Below, in pieces: positions 7,697 to 16,499 of a stretch of 64,000 nucleotides of DNA. Numbering within the stretch: the first letter of the stretch is position 1; each line of letters begins with the position of its first letter. The stretch is from the NCBI GenBank assembly GCA_020636135.1, contig JACJYK010000003.1, forward strand, positions 1 to 64,000, in the 5' to 3' direction. The notes under the pieces were generated by a model. It was not told where the DNA came from. It searched no databases and saw only the letters and a program-made list of their open reading frames with translations. The stretch is from Lewinellaceae bacterium (GTDB lineage Bacteria > Bacteroidota > Bacteroidia > Chitinophagales > Saprospiraceae). Both the position numbers and the translations under genes were made by a program.

Positions 7697-8962
7697 ATGA
7701 AAAAAATCATCACAACCATCATCATCATTGCGCTCCTGGCCGCGGCGGGATACTGGGGTTACGGTTATTTTACCAGGACTTCTCAATCACAAATCACGAT
7801 TGAAACCGTTCAGGTGAAGAAAGGAAATATTACCAATGAAGTATCCGCAACGGGCACCATCGAACCGGTAGAGCAGGTAGAAATCGGCACGCAGGTATCC
7901 GGTGAAGTAAGCAATATATACGTCGATTTCAATAGTGTGGTCAAAAAAGGCCAATTGATAGCCGAACTGGACAAAACCAATTTACAGGCAGCTCTCACCG
8001 ATGCAGAAGCCAGTTACAATGCCGCTCTCAATGAGCTGAATTATTATCAGCAAAATTATGAGCGCCAGAAAAAGATGTATGACGCTGAAGTGGTGAGCAA
8101 GGCAGATTTTGAACAGGCTGCCTTCCAGTTAAGCAATGCGGAACAGACGGTCACCCAGCGCAAGTCCAACCTGACGAAAGCACAAACCAATTTATCCTAT
8201 GGGAATATTTATTCTCCCATCGATGGCGTGGTATTGACCAAGGAGGTAGAGGTAGGACAAACTGTAGCAGCAAGTTACAGTACCCCCACCTTGTTCACCA
8301 TCGCACGGGACTTAACCAAAATGCAGGTGGAAGCTGACGTGGATGAGGCGGACATCGGCGGGGTAAAAGAAGGACAGCGAGTCACCTTTACCGTTGATGC
8401 CTACCCCGACGAATCATTCGATGGGGTGGTATCACAGGTAAGACTGGGTGCAACCGTAACATCCAATGTGGTCACCTATACCGTGATCATTGCGGCAAAT
8501 AATCCGGAATTAAAATTAAAACCCGGGTTGACAGCAACCATCATCATCTACACCAAAGAGCTGACAGACCAAACGGTCATTGAAGCGAAAGCGCTGAATT
8601 TTAAGCCGGACGAAGCCTTATTACAGCAATACAACCAGCAAATTGGATTGACCGAACAACCGCCGATGCCACCGCCAACGGATAACCAGTCAAATGCCAT
8701 GCCGGCCGCAGCCGGTACATCGCCAATAGGAGAGGATAATAAGCGTAAAATGGTCTGGATTAAGGAATCTTCCGGCGCCCTCAGACAAACACCGGTATCC
8801 TTAGGTGAAAACGACGGCATCAATTATCAGGTCCTGAGCGGACTTCAACTGGGCGATGAGGTTGTCTACAGCATGAAGGAAGAAAAGGTAGAGTCATTAT
8901 CTCCCACCACGGAAGGAGATAGCCCGTTTATGCCTAAACCACCGGGGAGAAGATCAAAATGA
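7697..8962 (+). CDS. Efflux periplasmic adaptor (MacA/HlyD family)
   Basis: A 421-residue membrane-fusion protein linking the inner-membrane transporter to the TolC channel. An N-terminal membrane anchor (IITTIIIIALLAAAGYWGYG) is followed by the first half of the lipoyl/barrel-sandwich domain (GTIEPVEQVEIGTQVSGEV), an alpha-helical hairpin (about residues 95-160), the second lipoyl half (YSPIDGVVLTKEVEVGQTV) and a beta-barrel domain. A Pro/Gly-rich linker with PPMPPPTDN at about residue 320 precedes the membrane-proximal domain. Its stop overlaps the start of the ATPase gene by 4 bp (ATGA). Confidence 0.93.
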   Translation: MKKIITTIIIIALLAAAGYWGYGYFTRTSQSQITIETVQVKKGNITNEVSATGTIEPVEQVEIGTQVSGEVSNIYVDFNSVVKKGQLIAELDKTNLQAALTDAEASYNAALNELNYYQQNYERQKKMYDAEVVSKADFEQAAFQLSNAEQTVTQRKSNLTKAQTNLSYGNIYSPIDGVVLTKEVEVGQTVAASYSTPTLFTIARDLTKMQVEADVDEADIGGVKEGQRVTFTVDAYPDESFDGVVSQVRLGATVTSNVVTYTVIIAANNPELKLKPGLTATIIIYTKELTDQTVIEAKALNFKPDEALLQQYNQQIGLTEQPPMPPPTDNQSNAMPAAAGTSPIGEDNKRKMVWIKESSGALRQTPVSLGENDGINYQVLSGLQLGDEVVYSMKEEKVESLSPTTEGDSPFMPKPPGRRSK

Positions 8963-9699
8963 AAAAGCCAGTAATACATACGGAAGACCTGAAGCGTGAA
9001 TTCAGGATGGGTGACCAGATCGTCAAAGCCCTGCGCGGCGTGGACATAACCATTAACGAAGGGGAATTTGTGACCATCATGGGATCAAGCGGTTCTGGCA
9101 AATCGACCCTCCTGAACATATTGGGATGTCTGGACCGGGCATCCGAGGGGATCTACCAGCTGGATGGAGCTGCGGTAAAAAACCTCTCACGCAATCAGCT
9201 GGCAAAAATCCGCAACACAAAAATCGGCTTCATTTTCCAATCCTATAATTTATTACCCAGAACGACGGCATTGGAGAATGCAGAATTACCACTGATGTAT
9301 AACTCCAAAATATCAACCAAGGAAAGAAAAAAGCGCGCGATAGAAGCGCTTGCCCGGGTAGGGCTTGAAGACCGTCTTGATCACACCCCCAATCAACTTT
9401 CCGGAGGACAGCAGCAACGTGTTGCCATAGCCCGGTCACTGGTAAATCATCCGGTGATCTTACTGGCAGACGAAGCCACCGGCAACCTGGACACCCGGAC
9501 CTCCTATGAGGTCATGCAGTTGTTCCAGGATCTGAATGACAAAGGGATGACCATCGCATTTGTCACCCACGAGCCGGATATTGTCCGCTTCAGTAAGCGA
9601 ACGATTGTACTGAAAGACGGAAAAGTCATCCGGGATGAGCCTGTAAGCAACCGCTTAAACGCCGCCGAAGAATTAGCTAAACTGCCAAATGCCGACTGA
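8959..9699 (+). CDS. MacB-type ABC transporter ATPase
   Basis: A 246-residue nucleotide-binding subunit of the LolD/MacB class. Walker A GSSGSGKST lies at residues 42-50, the Q-loop at IFQSYNLLP, the signature at LSGGQQQRVAIARSL, Walker B at ILLADEATGNLD and the H-loop at FVTHEP. In this class ATP hydrolysis drives movement of the periplasmic part of the permease and not classical transmembrane passage. Start and stop overlap the adaptor and permease genes (ATGA and TGATG), so the subunits are translationally coupled. Confidence 0.95.
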   Translation: MKKPVIHTEDLKREFRMGDQIVKALRGVDITINEGEFVTIMGSSGSGKSTLLNILGCLDRASEGIYQLDGAAVKNLSRNQLAKIRNTKIGFIFQSYNLLPRTTALENAELPLMYNSKISTKERKKRAIEALARVGLEDRLDHTPNQLSGGQQQRVAIARSLVNHPVILLADEATGNLDTRTSYEVMQLFQDLNDKGMTIAFVTHEPDIVRFSKRTIVLKDGKVIRDEPVSNRLNAAEELAKLPNAD

Positions 9700-10919
9700 T
9701 GAACATCCTCAATCTCTTTCGAATCGCATTTAATGCCATCCGGCTCAACCGGATGCGGGCATTTCTCACGATGTTGGGTATCATCATCGGTGTAGCCTCC
9801 GTGATCGCTATGCTGGCTATCGGAGAAGGATCGAAAGAAAGTATTAAGAATAACATCTCCAAAATGGGGTCCAACATGCTGACCATCCGTCCTGGAGCAG
9901 GCATGATGGGAGGGGTAAGACAGGGCGCTGCCGAAATGCAGTCACTGACCCTGGACGATTATTATGCCATCAAAAACAATGCGAAGCTGGTAAGTTATGT
10001 GACCCCAATGGTCAATGGCAACGGGCAATCCATCAATGGTTCCAATAACTGGCCTACCTCCATTTATGGGATAACCCCGGATTATCTCAATATCCGGGTA
10101 TGGGGTCTCAAAGACGGCAGTATGTTTACCGAAAGGGATGTTAAATCCAATGCCAAAGTGGCGGTACTGGGACAGACTGTGGTCGAAAATTTATTTCCTG
10201 ATGGAAGTTCACCGATCGGTAAGACCATCCGGTACAACTCCATTCCTTTTAAAGTCATTGGCGTCCTGGAAGAAAAAGGTGAAAGCACATTTGGACAGGA
10301 TCAGGATGATATCATTATGGCGCCCTACACAGCGGTTCAAAAACGCATCCTCGCCGTCGATTATCTACAATCGATCGTCGCCTCCGCCGTCAGTGAGGAA
10401 GAAGCGTCCGCGGCTGTTGATGAAATCACAGAAATATTGCGCAAGAGTCATCATCTGGCAGAAGGTGATGATGACAATTTTAATGTATTCTCCCAGCAGG
10501 AAATGCTTACTACCTTTAGCTCTACCAGTGAGATGCTAACCATCCTGCTGGTAGCCATTGCGAGCATCTCTCTCGTAGTCGGTGGTATCGGCATCATGAA
10601 CATCATGTACGTGTCGGTCAAAGAAAGAACCCGCGAAATAGGGTTAAGGATGGCCGTAGGGGCCAAAGGAAAAGATATCTTGATGCAATTCTTAATTGAA
10701 GCAATCCTGATCAGCATCACCGGTGGACTGATCGGTGTATTGCTGGGGTTGGGAGCAACGAACTTTGTAAAACAATTTGCCGGGTGGCCGACCAGCGTGA
10801 CACTTTATTCCATTATAGTCTCCTTTATCGTATGTACGCTTACCGGTGTATTCTTTGGCTGGTATCCAGCACGAAAAGCCTCTTCTCTGGATCCCATTAC
10901 CGCATTGCGCTATGAATAA
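9699..10919 (+). CDS. MacB-type ABC transporter permease
   Basis: A 406-residue inner-membrane permease with the MacB layout: one N-terminal transmembrane helix (AFLTMLGIIIGVASVIAML), a large periplasmic MacB_PCD domain (about residues 50-240), and three C-terminal helices carrying the FtsX-like domain (VGGIGIMNIMYVSVKERTRE; LIGVLLGLG; IVSFIVCTLTGVFFGWYPA). The ATPase is on a separate gene just upstream, unlike the fused Escherichia coli MacB. The pump would expel a toxin, peptide or lipid-like substrate through the TolC protein; the substrate is not evident. Confidence 0.93.
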   Translation: MNILNLFRIAFNAIRLNRMRAFLTMLGIIIGVASVIAMLAIGEGSKESIKNNISKMGSNMLTIRPGAGMMGGVRQGAAEMQSLTLDDYYAIKNNAKLVSYVTPMVNGNGQSINGSNNWPTSIYGITPDYLNIRVWGLKDGSMFTERDVKSNAKVAVLGQTVVENLFPDGSSPIGKTIRYNSIPFKVIGVLEEKGESTFGQDQDDIIMAPYTAVQKRILAVDYLQSIVASAVSEEEASAAVDEITEILRKSHHLAEGDDDNFNVFSQQEMLTTFSSTSEMLTILLVAIASISLVVGGIGIMNIMYVSVKERTREIGLRMAVGAKGKDILMQFLIEAILISITGGLIGVLLGLGATNFVKQFAGWPTSVTLYSIIVSFIVCTLTGVFFGWYPARKASSLDPITALRYE

Positions 10920-11946
10920 CTCCGTCAACAGAAGATATACCATCCTCCTGCATTTGTTAGTCTGGGTCATCCTCCTGGGATTCCCATATGTTTTGTCACG
11001 TCAAACCCAGGAGCTGGGCATGTTGATCCAGCACTCCTGGATACCGACTGCCATGTATGCTCTGGTCTTTTATGTGAATTATGCTTATCTGGTACAAAAA
11101 TTTTTCTTTACCCGTAAGCTGCTCTATTTCATCGTCATCAACCTCGTTCTGGTAGCTGTGCTCGTCACCGTAAAACAGGAATTGATCTTCAATTTATTTG
11201 CTGAACAATCGATACCACAAAACGATGCACGACCTAGGCCGCCAAAAGGCTTGTTTGTGTATATCGATATCATTTCCCTCATTGTCCCCATTGCTTTTGC
11301 AGTGGCTCTGAGCCTGGCCAATCGATGGAAAAAATCCGAAGCAATCCGCAATCAGGCCGAGACTGAAAAATTACAATCCGAATTAAAACACCTGAAATAT
11401 CAATTACAGCCGCATTTCTTTTTTAACGCCCTGAATAATATTTATGCAATGGTGGAGGTGTCACCTCAAAATGCTCAAAAAGCCATCCATAATTTAAGCA
11501 AATTAATGCGCTATTTCCTGTATGAGACCAATGAAGAAAAGGTACTCCTGTCCAAGGAAATAGATTTTCTCAACAAATTCATCGAATTAATGAAGCTTCG
11601 CTTCACCCAAAACATAACCGTACATACTGATTTTCCGGTGGAAATACCACAGGTGATGGTTGCTCCGCTTTTATTTATCGCTATCGTTGAAAACGCTTTT
11701 AAGCACGGTGTTTCAGCTACCACCCCCTCCGATATTACATTTAAAATAAATTGCAGTAACAACTGGGTAAATTTTACTTCCATCAACAAGAACTTTCCAA
11801 AAAATATTGATGACATCAGCGGGTCCGGCATTGGACTGGAAAATCTGAAAAAAAGACTTGATCTGATATACCCCAATGCCTACCAGCTTGTCACTGAGAT
11901 CGACGACGAAAATTATTACAAAATAACATTGGCAATAAAATATTAA
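10912..11946 (+). CDS. LytS/YehU-type sensor histidine kinase
   Basis: A 344-residue membrane kinase. Four hydrophobic segments fill the first 130 residues (for example LLHLLVWVILLGFPYVLS and LLYFIVINLVLVAVLV), followed by the His_kinase domain with the phospho-acceptor motif QPHFFFN (His168) and an HATPase_c domain with the N-box VENAFKHG and the G-box GSGIGLENL. The ATG at 10912, overlapping the permease stop by 8 bp, is chosen over an upstream start that would lie in the permease coding sequence. It should phosphorylate the LytTR regulator encoded two genes downstream and sense the load or damage linked to the efflux system. Confidence 0.93.
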   Translation: MNNSVNRRYTILLHLLVWVILLGFPYVLSRQTQELGMLIQHSWIPTAMYALVFYVNYAYLVQKFFFTRKLLYFIVINLVLVAVLVTVKQELIFNLFAEQSIPQNDARPRPPKGLFVYIDIISLIVPIAFAVALSLANRWKKSEAIRNQAETEKLQSELKHLKYQLQPHFFFNALNNIYAMVEVSPQNAQKAIHNLSKLMRYFLYETNEEKVLLSKEIDFLNKFIELMKLRFTQNITVHTDFPVEIPQVMVAPLLFIAIVENAFKHGVSATTPSDITFKINCSNNWVNFTSINKNFPKNIDDISGSGIGLENLKKRLDLIYPNAYQLVTEIDDENYYKITLAIKY

Positions 11947-11951
11947 ACATT

Positions 11952-12482
11952 ATGAAGAACACCTTATTTGTCACCATCCTAATGATGGCCTGGTATGGCA
12001 TTGCAAATGGGCAAAATCAAATCCCGCAACGAGAAAACAGACCGGGTATGTCCACTCCAATGCAAGAATTTGAAAAAATCAAACCCGAATTAAATCTTTC
12101 GGCCAAACAGGAAAAAAAGCTTCAAAAGCTTTATACGAACAGGCAAAAGCAATTTGAACAGATGCATCCCATGGCCAACGGAGACCACTCCGGGCAACCA
12201 GACATGAATCGGGGAGAAGGAAGAAGACCGCCACAAGGAGAAAATGGTGAACGCCCGTCAGGCCCTCCACCATCCATGAACGGCGGTGATCACCAGGGTC
12301 CTCCACCCAACGGACCGGGTAACAACAAGCAAAACCCCAATAGTGCCTACGAACCCGACCAATCAGAGAAGATCCAGGCCCGGGAAGAAAAATTTGAAAC
12401 CAGGGTCAGAAAAATCCTTAATGAAAAGCAGTTTGAACAATGGCAAAACATTCGGGCTGATCACAAGCCTGGGAACAAATAA
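11952..12482 (+). CDS. Small exported Spy/CpxP-like protein, Pro/Gly/Asn-rich middle
   Basis: A 176-residue protein with a signal peptide (FVTILMMAWYGIANGQ). After it comes a helix with LNLSAKQEKKLQKLYTNRQK, then a low-complexity Pro, Gly, Asn and Arg-rich segment (about residues 60-130) and a second helix with ILNEKQFEQWQ. The two short helices with an L-x-x-x-Q pattern recall the Spy/CpxP family of periplasmic chaperones, but the Pro-rich insert is unusual and the match is by eye only. Its place between the kinase and the regulator of an efflux operon suggests a periplasmic sensor-accessory role like that of CpxP in the Cpx system. Confidence 0.7.
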   Translation: MKNTLFVTILMMAWYGIANGQNQIPQRENRPGMSTPMQEFEKIKPELNLSAKQEKKLQKLYTNRQKQFEQMHPMANGDHSGQPDMNRGEGRRPPQGENGERPSGPPPSMNGGDHQGPPPNGPGNNKQNPNSAYEPDQSEKIQAREEKFETRVRKILNEKQFEQWQNIRADHKPGNK

Positions 12483-12534
12483 TGCCCTTCGCCCAAAAAC
12501 GATTAACACCGTTTTATACGTCCAGCATTGAAAT

Positions 12535-12573
12535 GAAAGAATACCAGATGCTTAAGTTATTTGGTATTCTTTC
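12535..12573 (+). terminator. 12-bp perfect hairpin before the LytTR gene
   Basis: The arms GAAAGAATACCA (12535-12546) and TGGTATTCTTTC (12562-12573) are perfect complements around a 15-nt loop that contains the palindrome CTTAAG. The following bases are T-rich but interrupted (TTTATATTGTTT). It can act as a weak terminator or attenuator ahead of the regulator gene, or as a dyad binding site for the LytTR protein. Confidence 0.55.
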
Positions 12574-12603
12574 TTTATATTGTTTATCCCGATATCTTTT
12601 CAA

Positions 12604-13329
12604 ATGGATCATGTAATTACATGTCTGGTGGTGGATGATGAACCGATGGCTTTAAACCTGATTGAAAGCTATGTGCTGAAAACCCCGTTTTTATCCTTAC
12701 TTAAAAAATGCTCCAATGCATTGGAGGTGGTTGATTATTTATCCAATCATACCGTAGATCTGATCTATTTGGATATCCAAATGCCGGATCTGTCCGGATT
12801 GCAATTGTCAAAAGTACTGCCTCCTGCAACCAGGGTTATATTCACGACTGCTTTTGATAAATATGCGGTTGAGAGTTACCGGGTGGATGCACTGGACTAT
12901 TTATTAAAGCCATTCGATTATGAGGAATTCCTTCAGGCATCCGTGAAAGCTCAAAAATGGTTTGCTCTTCGGAAGGATGCAGACGAACGGGCGGTACACC
13001 CTCAGAACGATTACTTTTTCATAAAATCCGAGTATAAACAGATAAAAATAAAATTTGAGGATGTCCTTTTTATTGAAGGATTGAAGGAGTATGTGAAAAT
13101 ATGGGTTGTCAACATGAAAAATCCGTATTTAACCCTGATGCCCTTAAAAAAAATTGAAGAAGAATTGCCCAAATCCCAATTTATGCGTGTCCACCGGTCC
13201 TACATCATTGCTTTGAATAAAATAGATTCGGTAGAGCGGAACCAGGTCATCATAAACAACCACAGGATTACCATCTCAGAACCCTACCGTGAAGTCTTTC
13301 AGGAGTTTCTGAAAAATAAGTCGCTTTGA
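12604..13329 (+). CDS. LytTR family response regulator
   Basis: A 241-residue response regulator. The receiver domain (residues 1-120) starts with the acidic pair in LVVDDEP, has the phospho-acceptor Asp57 in YLDIQMPDLSG, the Thr/Ala of IFTTAFDKYA and the Lys of DYLLKPF. The C-terminal LytTR DNA-binding domain (about residues 140-240) shows FIKSEYKQIKIKFEDVLFIE and FMRVHRSYIIALNKID. The ATG at 12604 puts the receiver at the very N-terminus; an upstream TTG at 12580 overlaps nothing useful. It is the natural partner of the LytS-type kinase upstream and probably controls the efflux operon. Confidence 0.93.
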   Translation: MDHVITCLVVDDEPMALNLIESYVLKTPFLSLLKKCSNALEVVDYLSNHTVDLIYLDIQMPDLSGLQLSKVLPPATRVIFTTAFDKYAVESYRVDALDYLLKPFDYEEFLQASVKAQKWFALRKDADERAVHPQNDYFFIKSEYKQIKIKFEDVLFIEGLKEYVKIWVVNMKNPYLTLMPLKKIEEELPKSQFMRVHRSYIIALNKIDSVERNQVIINNHRITISEPYREVFQEFLKNKSL

Positions 13330-13392
13330 TCTCATGGTCCGATTGATTTGGGTGTTGTAACTTCAACCATTTAGCATTAACCATTAGAAGTC

Positions 13393-14343
13393 ATGAAATA
13401 CGGGTTGCTTGCCTATTTTTTACTCTGCGGTCTGATTACCCTATCGGCTCAACCCACCATCCGAACCGGGATTACGCTGACCACAGATCATTTTGCACAA
13501 CCAGGAGTGCCCAGCGGAACACTGAATGGTCCCTTTGAATTTCACAGTAAGATCATCACCGGCACCGTCCGCCAATACTGGATTTATGTTCCGGCACAAT
13601 ACGATGCATCGCATGCAGCAGCCGTACTGGTCTTTCAGGACGGATACCGAACCACGAATCCACGCGGGTCGATCCGTGCCCCACAAGTTCTGGACAACCT
13701 CATCGACCAGGGAGCCATGCCGGTCACCATCGGTATTTTCATTTCTCCCGGCAACCGGTCTGAAACCTATCCGGATAACCTGGGTTCCAGCAATCCGGAC
13801 AACCGGGCCCAGGAGTACGATGCCATGGACGATCGCTATACCCGCTTCATTGTCGAGGAGATGTTACCCCTGGTAGGTCAATCATATAATCTCACCAACG
13901 ATCCCGAGCAGCGCGTCATAGGAGGGACCAGTAGTGGAGCCATCGCTGCTTTCACCGTAGCCTGGCACCGGCCCGATGTATTCCGTAAAGTGTTCAGCGG
14001 CATCGGCAGCTATGTCTCCATCGGATTCCGCCCTGAAGAAAATCCCATCAAGCTGGGAGGGCAGGATTATCCGGCCCTGATCCGGAGAGAGCCCATTCGC
14101 CCCATCCGTATCTTTCTACAGGACGGCACACACGATCTGAGCAATGAATGGGGCAACTGGTATCTGGCCAACCAACAAATGGAATCCGCGATGAACTATG
14201 CCAACCAAAATGCGGATGCCAAAGGTGTTGCCGGAGCCCGATACCAACTGAAAGTGGTGTGGACCGACGGGGTGCACAGCGATAAAGACCCGGGCGGCCT
14301 GCTCCCGGAAGGGCTACGCTGGTTGTGGGAAAGTATTCAATAA
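13393..14343 (+). CDS. Exported esterase of the enterochelin-esterase/Esterase D type
   Basis: A 316-residue alpha/beta hydrolase with a signal peptide (LLAYFLLCGLITLSAQ). The core begins with a carbohydrate-esterase-like strand pair (RQYWIYVPAQYD, AAVLVFQDG). The nucleophile elbow is GGTSSGAIAAF with the catalytic Ser in the second position of SSG, an acid is likely in FLQDGTHDL, and the catalytic His near the end in DGVHSDKD. Such proteins cleave esters on sugars or siderophores; here the exported form without siderophore genes nearby favours a carbohydrate ester. The SDR gene follows 14 bp later. Confidence 0.88.
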   Translation: MKYGLLAYFLLCGLITLSAQPTIRTGITLTTDHFAQPGVPSGTLNGPFEFHSKIITGTVRQYWIYVPAQYDASHAAAVLVFQDGYRTTNPRGSIRAPQVLDNLIDQGAMPVTIGIFISPGNRSETYPDNLGSSNPDNRAQEYDAMDDRYTRFIVEEMLPLVGQSYNLTNDPEQRVIGGTSSGAIAAFTVAWHRPDVFRKVFSGIGSYVSIGFRPEENPIKLGGQDYPALIRREPIRPIRIFLQDGTHDLSNEWGNWYLANQQMESAMNYANQNADAKGVAGARYQLKVVWTDGVHSDKDPGGLLPEGLRWLWESIQ

Positions 14344-14357
14344 GTATTTTGAATTGA

Positions 14358-15089
14358 ATGGCACGCATTTTCATCACCGGGTCCGCGGATGGTTTGGGCC
14401 ACCTGGCAGCCCAACATCTGGTCCACCAAGGTCATCGTGTCGTATTGCATGCGAGAAATACCCAGCGGGGAAAGGACGCATTACACAAAGTACCAGATGC
14501 GGAAACGGTGCTAACGGCAGATTTGTCAAACCTGGAAGAAATCCGGCGACTGGCCAGCGAAGTCAATGATCTGGGCCAATTTGATGCCGTGATCCACAAT
14601 GCAGGCATTTACCAGGCATCCAGTCATCAGTTATTTACCGTTAATACCCTGGCACCCTACGTGCTGACCTGCCTCATCAACCAGCCCGGGAGGCTGATCT
14701 ACCTCAGTTCTGGCATGCACCTCCATGGAGATCCGAGCCTGACAAAGATCCAAGCTCAACGAACCAGTTATTCGGATACCAAGTTACACCTGGTAATCCT
14801 GGCTAAAGCAGTGGCCCGTCAATGGACCGGGACCTATTCCAATGCTGTGGATCCCGGCTGGGTACCCACCAAGATGGGTGGTCGTGGAGCACCGGACAGC
14901 CTGGAACAAGGGTATCTGACCCAAGCCTGGCTGGCAGTGAGCGACGAAAACCAGGCTCACGTGAGTGGCTGTTATTTCTACCACCAAAAACAAGAGCGAT
15001 ACGCCAGGGTAGCCGATGATATCCCTGTACAGGATGGCTTGGTAAACTTTTGTGCCCAAGTCACCGGTGTGTCCTTTCCATCCGGGTAA
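14358..15089 (+). CDS. Short-chain dehydrogenase/reductase (SDR)
   Basis: A 243-residue NAD(P)-dependent oxidoreductase. The Rossmann motif TGSADGLG lies at residues 7-14, an Arg-containing turn (LHARNTQRG) suggests NADPH preference, and the NAG motif appears in IHNAGIY. The catalytic Ser is in IYLSSGMH and the Tyr-Lys pair in YSDTK. The protein is of usual length for a classical SDR. The substrate cannot be inferred from the neighbours, an exported esterase and a drug-efflux MFS protein. Confidence 0.88.
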   Translation: MARIFITGSADGLGHLAAQHLVHQGHRVVLHARNTQRGKDALHKVPDAETVLTADLSNLEEIRRLASEVNDLGQFDAVIHNAGIYQASSHQLFTVNTLAPYVLTCLINQPGRLIYLSSGMHLHGDPSLTKIQAQRTSYSDTKLHLVILAKAVARQWTGTYSNAVDPGWVPTKMGGRGAPDSLEQGYLTQAWLAVSDENQAHVSGCYFYHQKQERYARVADDIPVQDGLVNFCAQVTGVSFPSG

Positions 15090-15146
15090 ACGGTGCTTGC
15101 TCCATACTGCCTTTTTATTTGAAGGCCACAATTCCTCTCAGCATCT

Positions 15147-15154
15147 TACCTTTG
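15147..15154 (+). promoter_or_regulatory. TACCTTTG -7 promoter element of the Bcr/CflA-type MFS gene
   Basis: TACCTTTG matches TAnnTTTG and lies 16 bp before the ATG at 15171, the same distance seen at the DJ-1 operon. The predicted transcript start would leave only a very short leader. Confidence 0.6.
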
Positions 15155-15170
15155 CATCTTTCCTCGCACT

Positions 15171-16421
15171 ATGAATGAACGTAAGACCACCAAACGCTTT
15201 TATCTGATCCTCACGCTGGGATTACTCACCGCCATCGGTCCCTTTTCGATCGATATGTACCTGCCTTCATTCCCCGATATCGCCAAAAGTCTGAATACCT
15301 CCATCGCACAGGTGATGTTGTCGCTCTCCAGCTTTTTCATCGGTATCTCGGTGGGCCAGTTGATTTATGGGCCTTTGCTGGAGCGGTATGGCCGGAAACG
15401 ACCACTGTATGTGGGGCTTTCGATCTATCTGGTAGCGTCGGTTGGCTGTGCATTGGCCGGATCGGTAAACTACCTGATCGTCATGCGGCTGCTGCAAGCG
15501 TTAGGCGGATGTGTCGGTATGGTGGCCGCCCGGGCAATGGTCAGAGACCTTTTTGCAGTGGAAGAAAATGCCAAAATATTTTCCAGCCTGATGCTGGTCA
15601 TCGCCGTGTCACCGATCATAGCTCCTACGCTCGGCGGATACATCACCGCAGCCTGGGGCTGGCGCTGGGTCTTCGGCGCCCTGATCATCATCAATCTGAT
15701 CATCCTGGCAGCCGTGCATTTTATGCTTCCGGAGAGTAAAGCACCAAATCCACAGTATTCGTTAAAAGCCCGGTCGATTTTTCAAAATTTTGCGGAGATC
15801 TTCAAACACTCGCAGTTTTTCACTTATGCCTTCACCGGGGCTATTGCCGCTTCCGGCCTCTATGCCTACATCAGCGGATCGCCAAATGTCTTCATGGAAA
15901 TATTCCAGGTGAGTGAAAAACAGTATGGCTGGATATTTGCCACCATCGCGGTCGGTATCATCAGTGCGAGCCAGTTTAACAATCTTGCCCTGCGTAAATA
16001 TTCGAGTGAGCAGATCCTTAAGGTCACCCTTCCCCTGCAGAGCATAATCGGTCTCACCCTGGCCGTTTTGGCTGCCTTGGATATGAATGGATTATTCCTG
16101 ACCATCTTCCTGATTTTCCTGTTTCTGGCCTGTCAGGGATTTATTTTCCCTAATGCCTCCGCTTTGTCGATGGCTCCTTTTGGCCACAGTGCAGGCAGCG
16201 CTTCCGCATTGATGGGCGCCATCCAGATGTTCATCGGATCAGCCGCTTCGGCGCTGGTCAGCGTGCTGCATTTTCAGTCCACCCTGCCCATGGCCGGAGT
16301 GATGGCCTTATGTGCAACCCTGGCATTGCTGGTCTTCACCTTCGGAAACCGGAGGATCCTGCGGAAAGCCAACAGGACCATCATCGAGGAAGAAGATGTG
16401 GAGATGATCAGCACCTTGTAA
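15171..16421 (+). CDS. Bcr/CflA-type multidrug MFS transporter
   Basis: A 416-residue inner-membrane protein with twelve hydrophobic segments. The first loop carries FSIDMYLPSFPDIA, typical of the Bcr/CflA drug-resistance group, and motif A is seen as GPLLERYGRKRPL between helices 2 and 3. Helix 5 shows SPIIAPTLGGYI, the motif C type region of drug/proton antiporters. It should expel hydrophobic drugs in exchange for protons. A Crp/Fnr regulator follows after 78 bp; an imperfect inverted repeat (AAGGGAA at 16421, TTCCCTT at 16448) lies between them. Confidence 0.93.
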   Translation: MNERKTTKRFYLILTLGLLTAIGPFSIDMYLPSFPDIAKSLNTSIAQVMLSLSSFFIGISVGQLIYGPLLERYGRKRPLYVGLSIYLVASVGCALAGSVNYLIVMRLLQALGGCVGMVAARAMVRDLFAVEENAKIFSSLMLVIAVSPIIAPTLGGYITAAWGWRWVFGALIIINLIILAAVHFMLPESKAPNPQYSLKARSIFQNFAEIFKHSQFFTYAFTGAIAASGLYAYISGSPNVFMEIFQVSEKQYGWIFATIAVGIISASQFNNLALRKYSSEQILKVTLPLQSIIGLTLAVLAALDMNGLFLTIFLIFLFLACQGFIFPNASALSMAPFGHSAGSASALMGAIQMFIGSAASALVSVLHFQSTLPMAGVMALCATLALLVFTFGNRRILRKANRTIIEEEDVEMISTL

Positions 16422-16499
16422 AGGGAAGAAGCATTCGGAAAGTAAAGTTCCCTTACAGGATTTGGTAATAATTTCCCGATTGGTGTAAATTCCGATATC

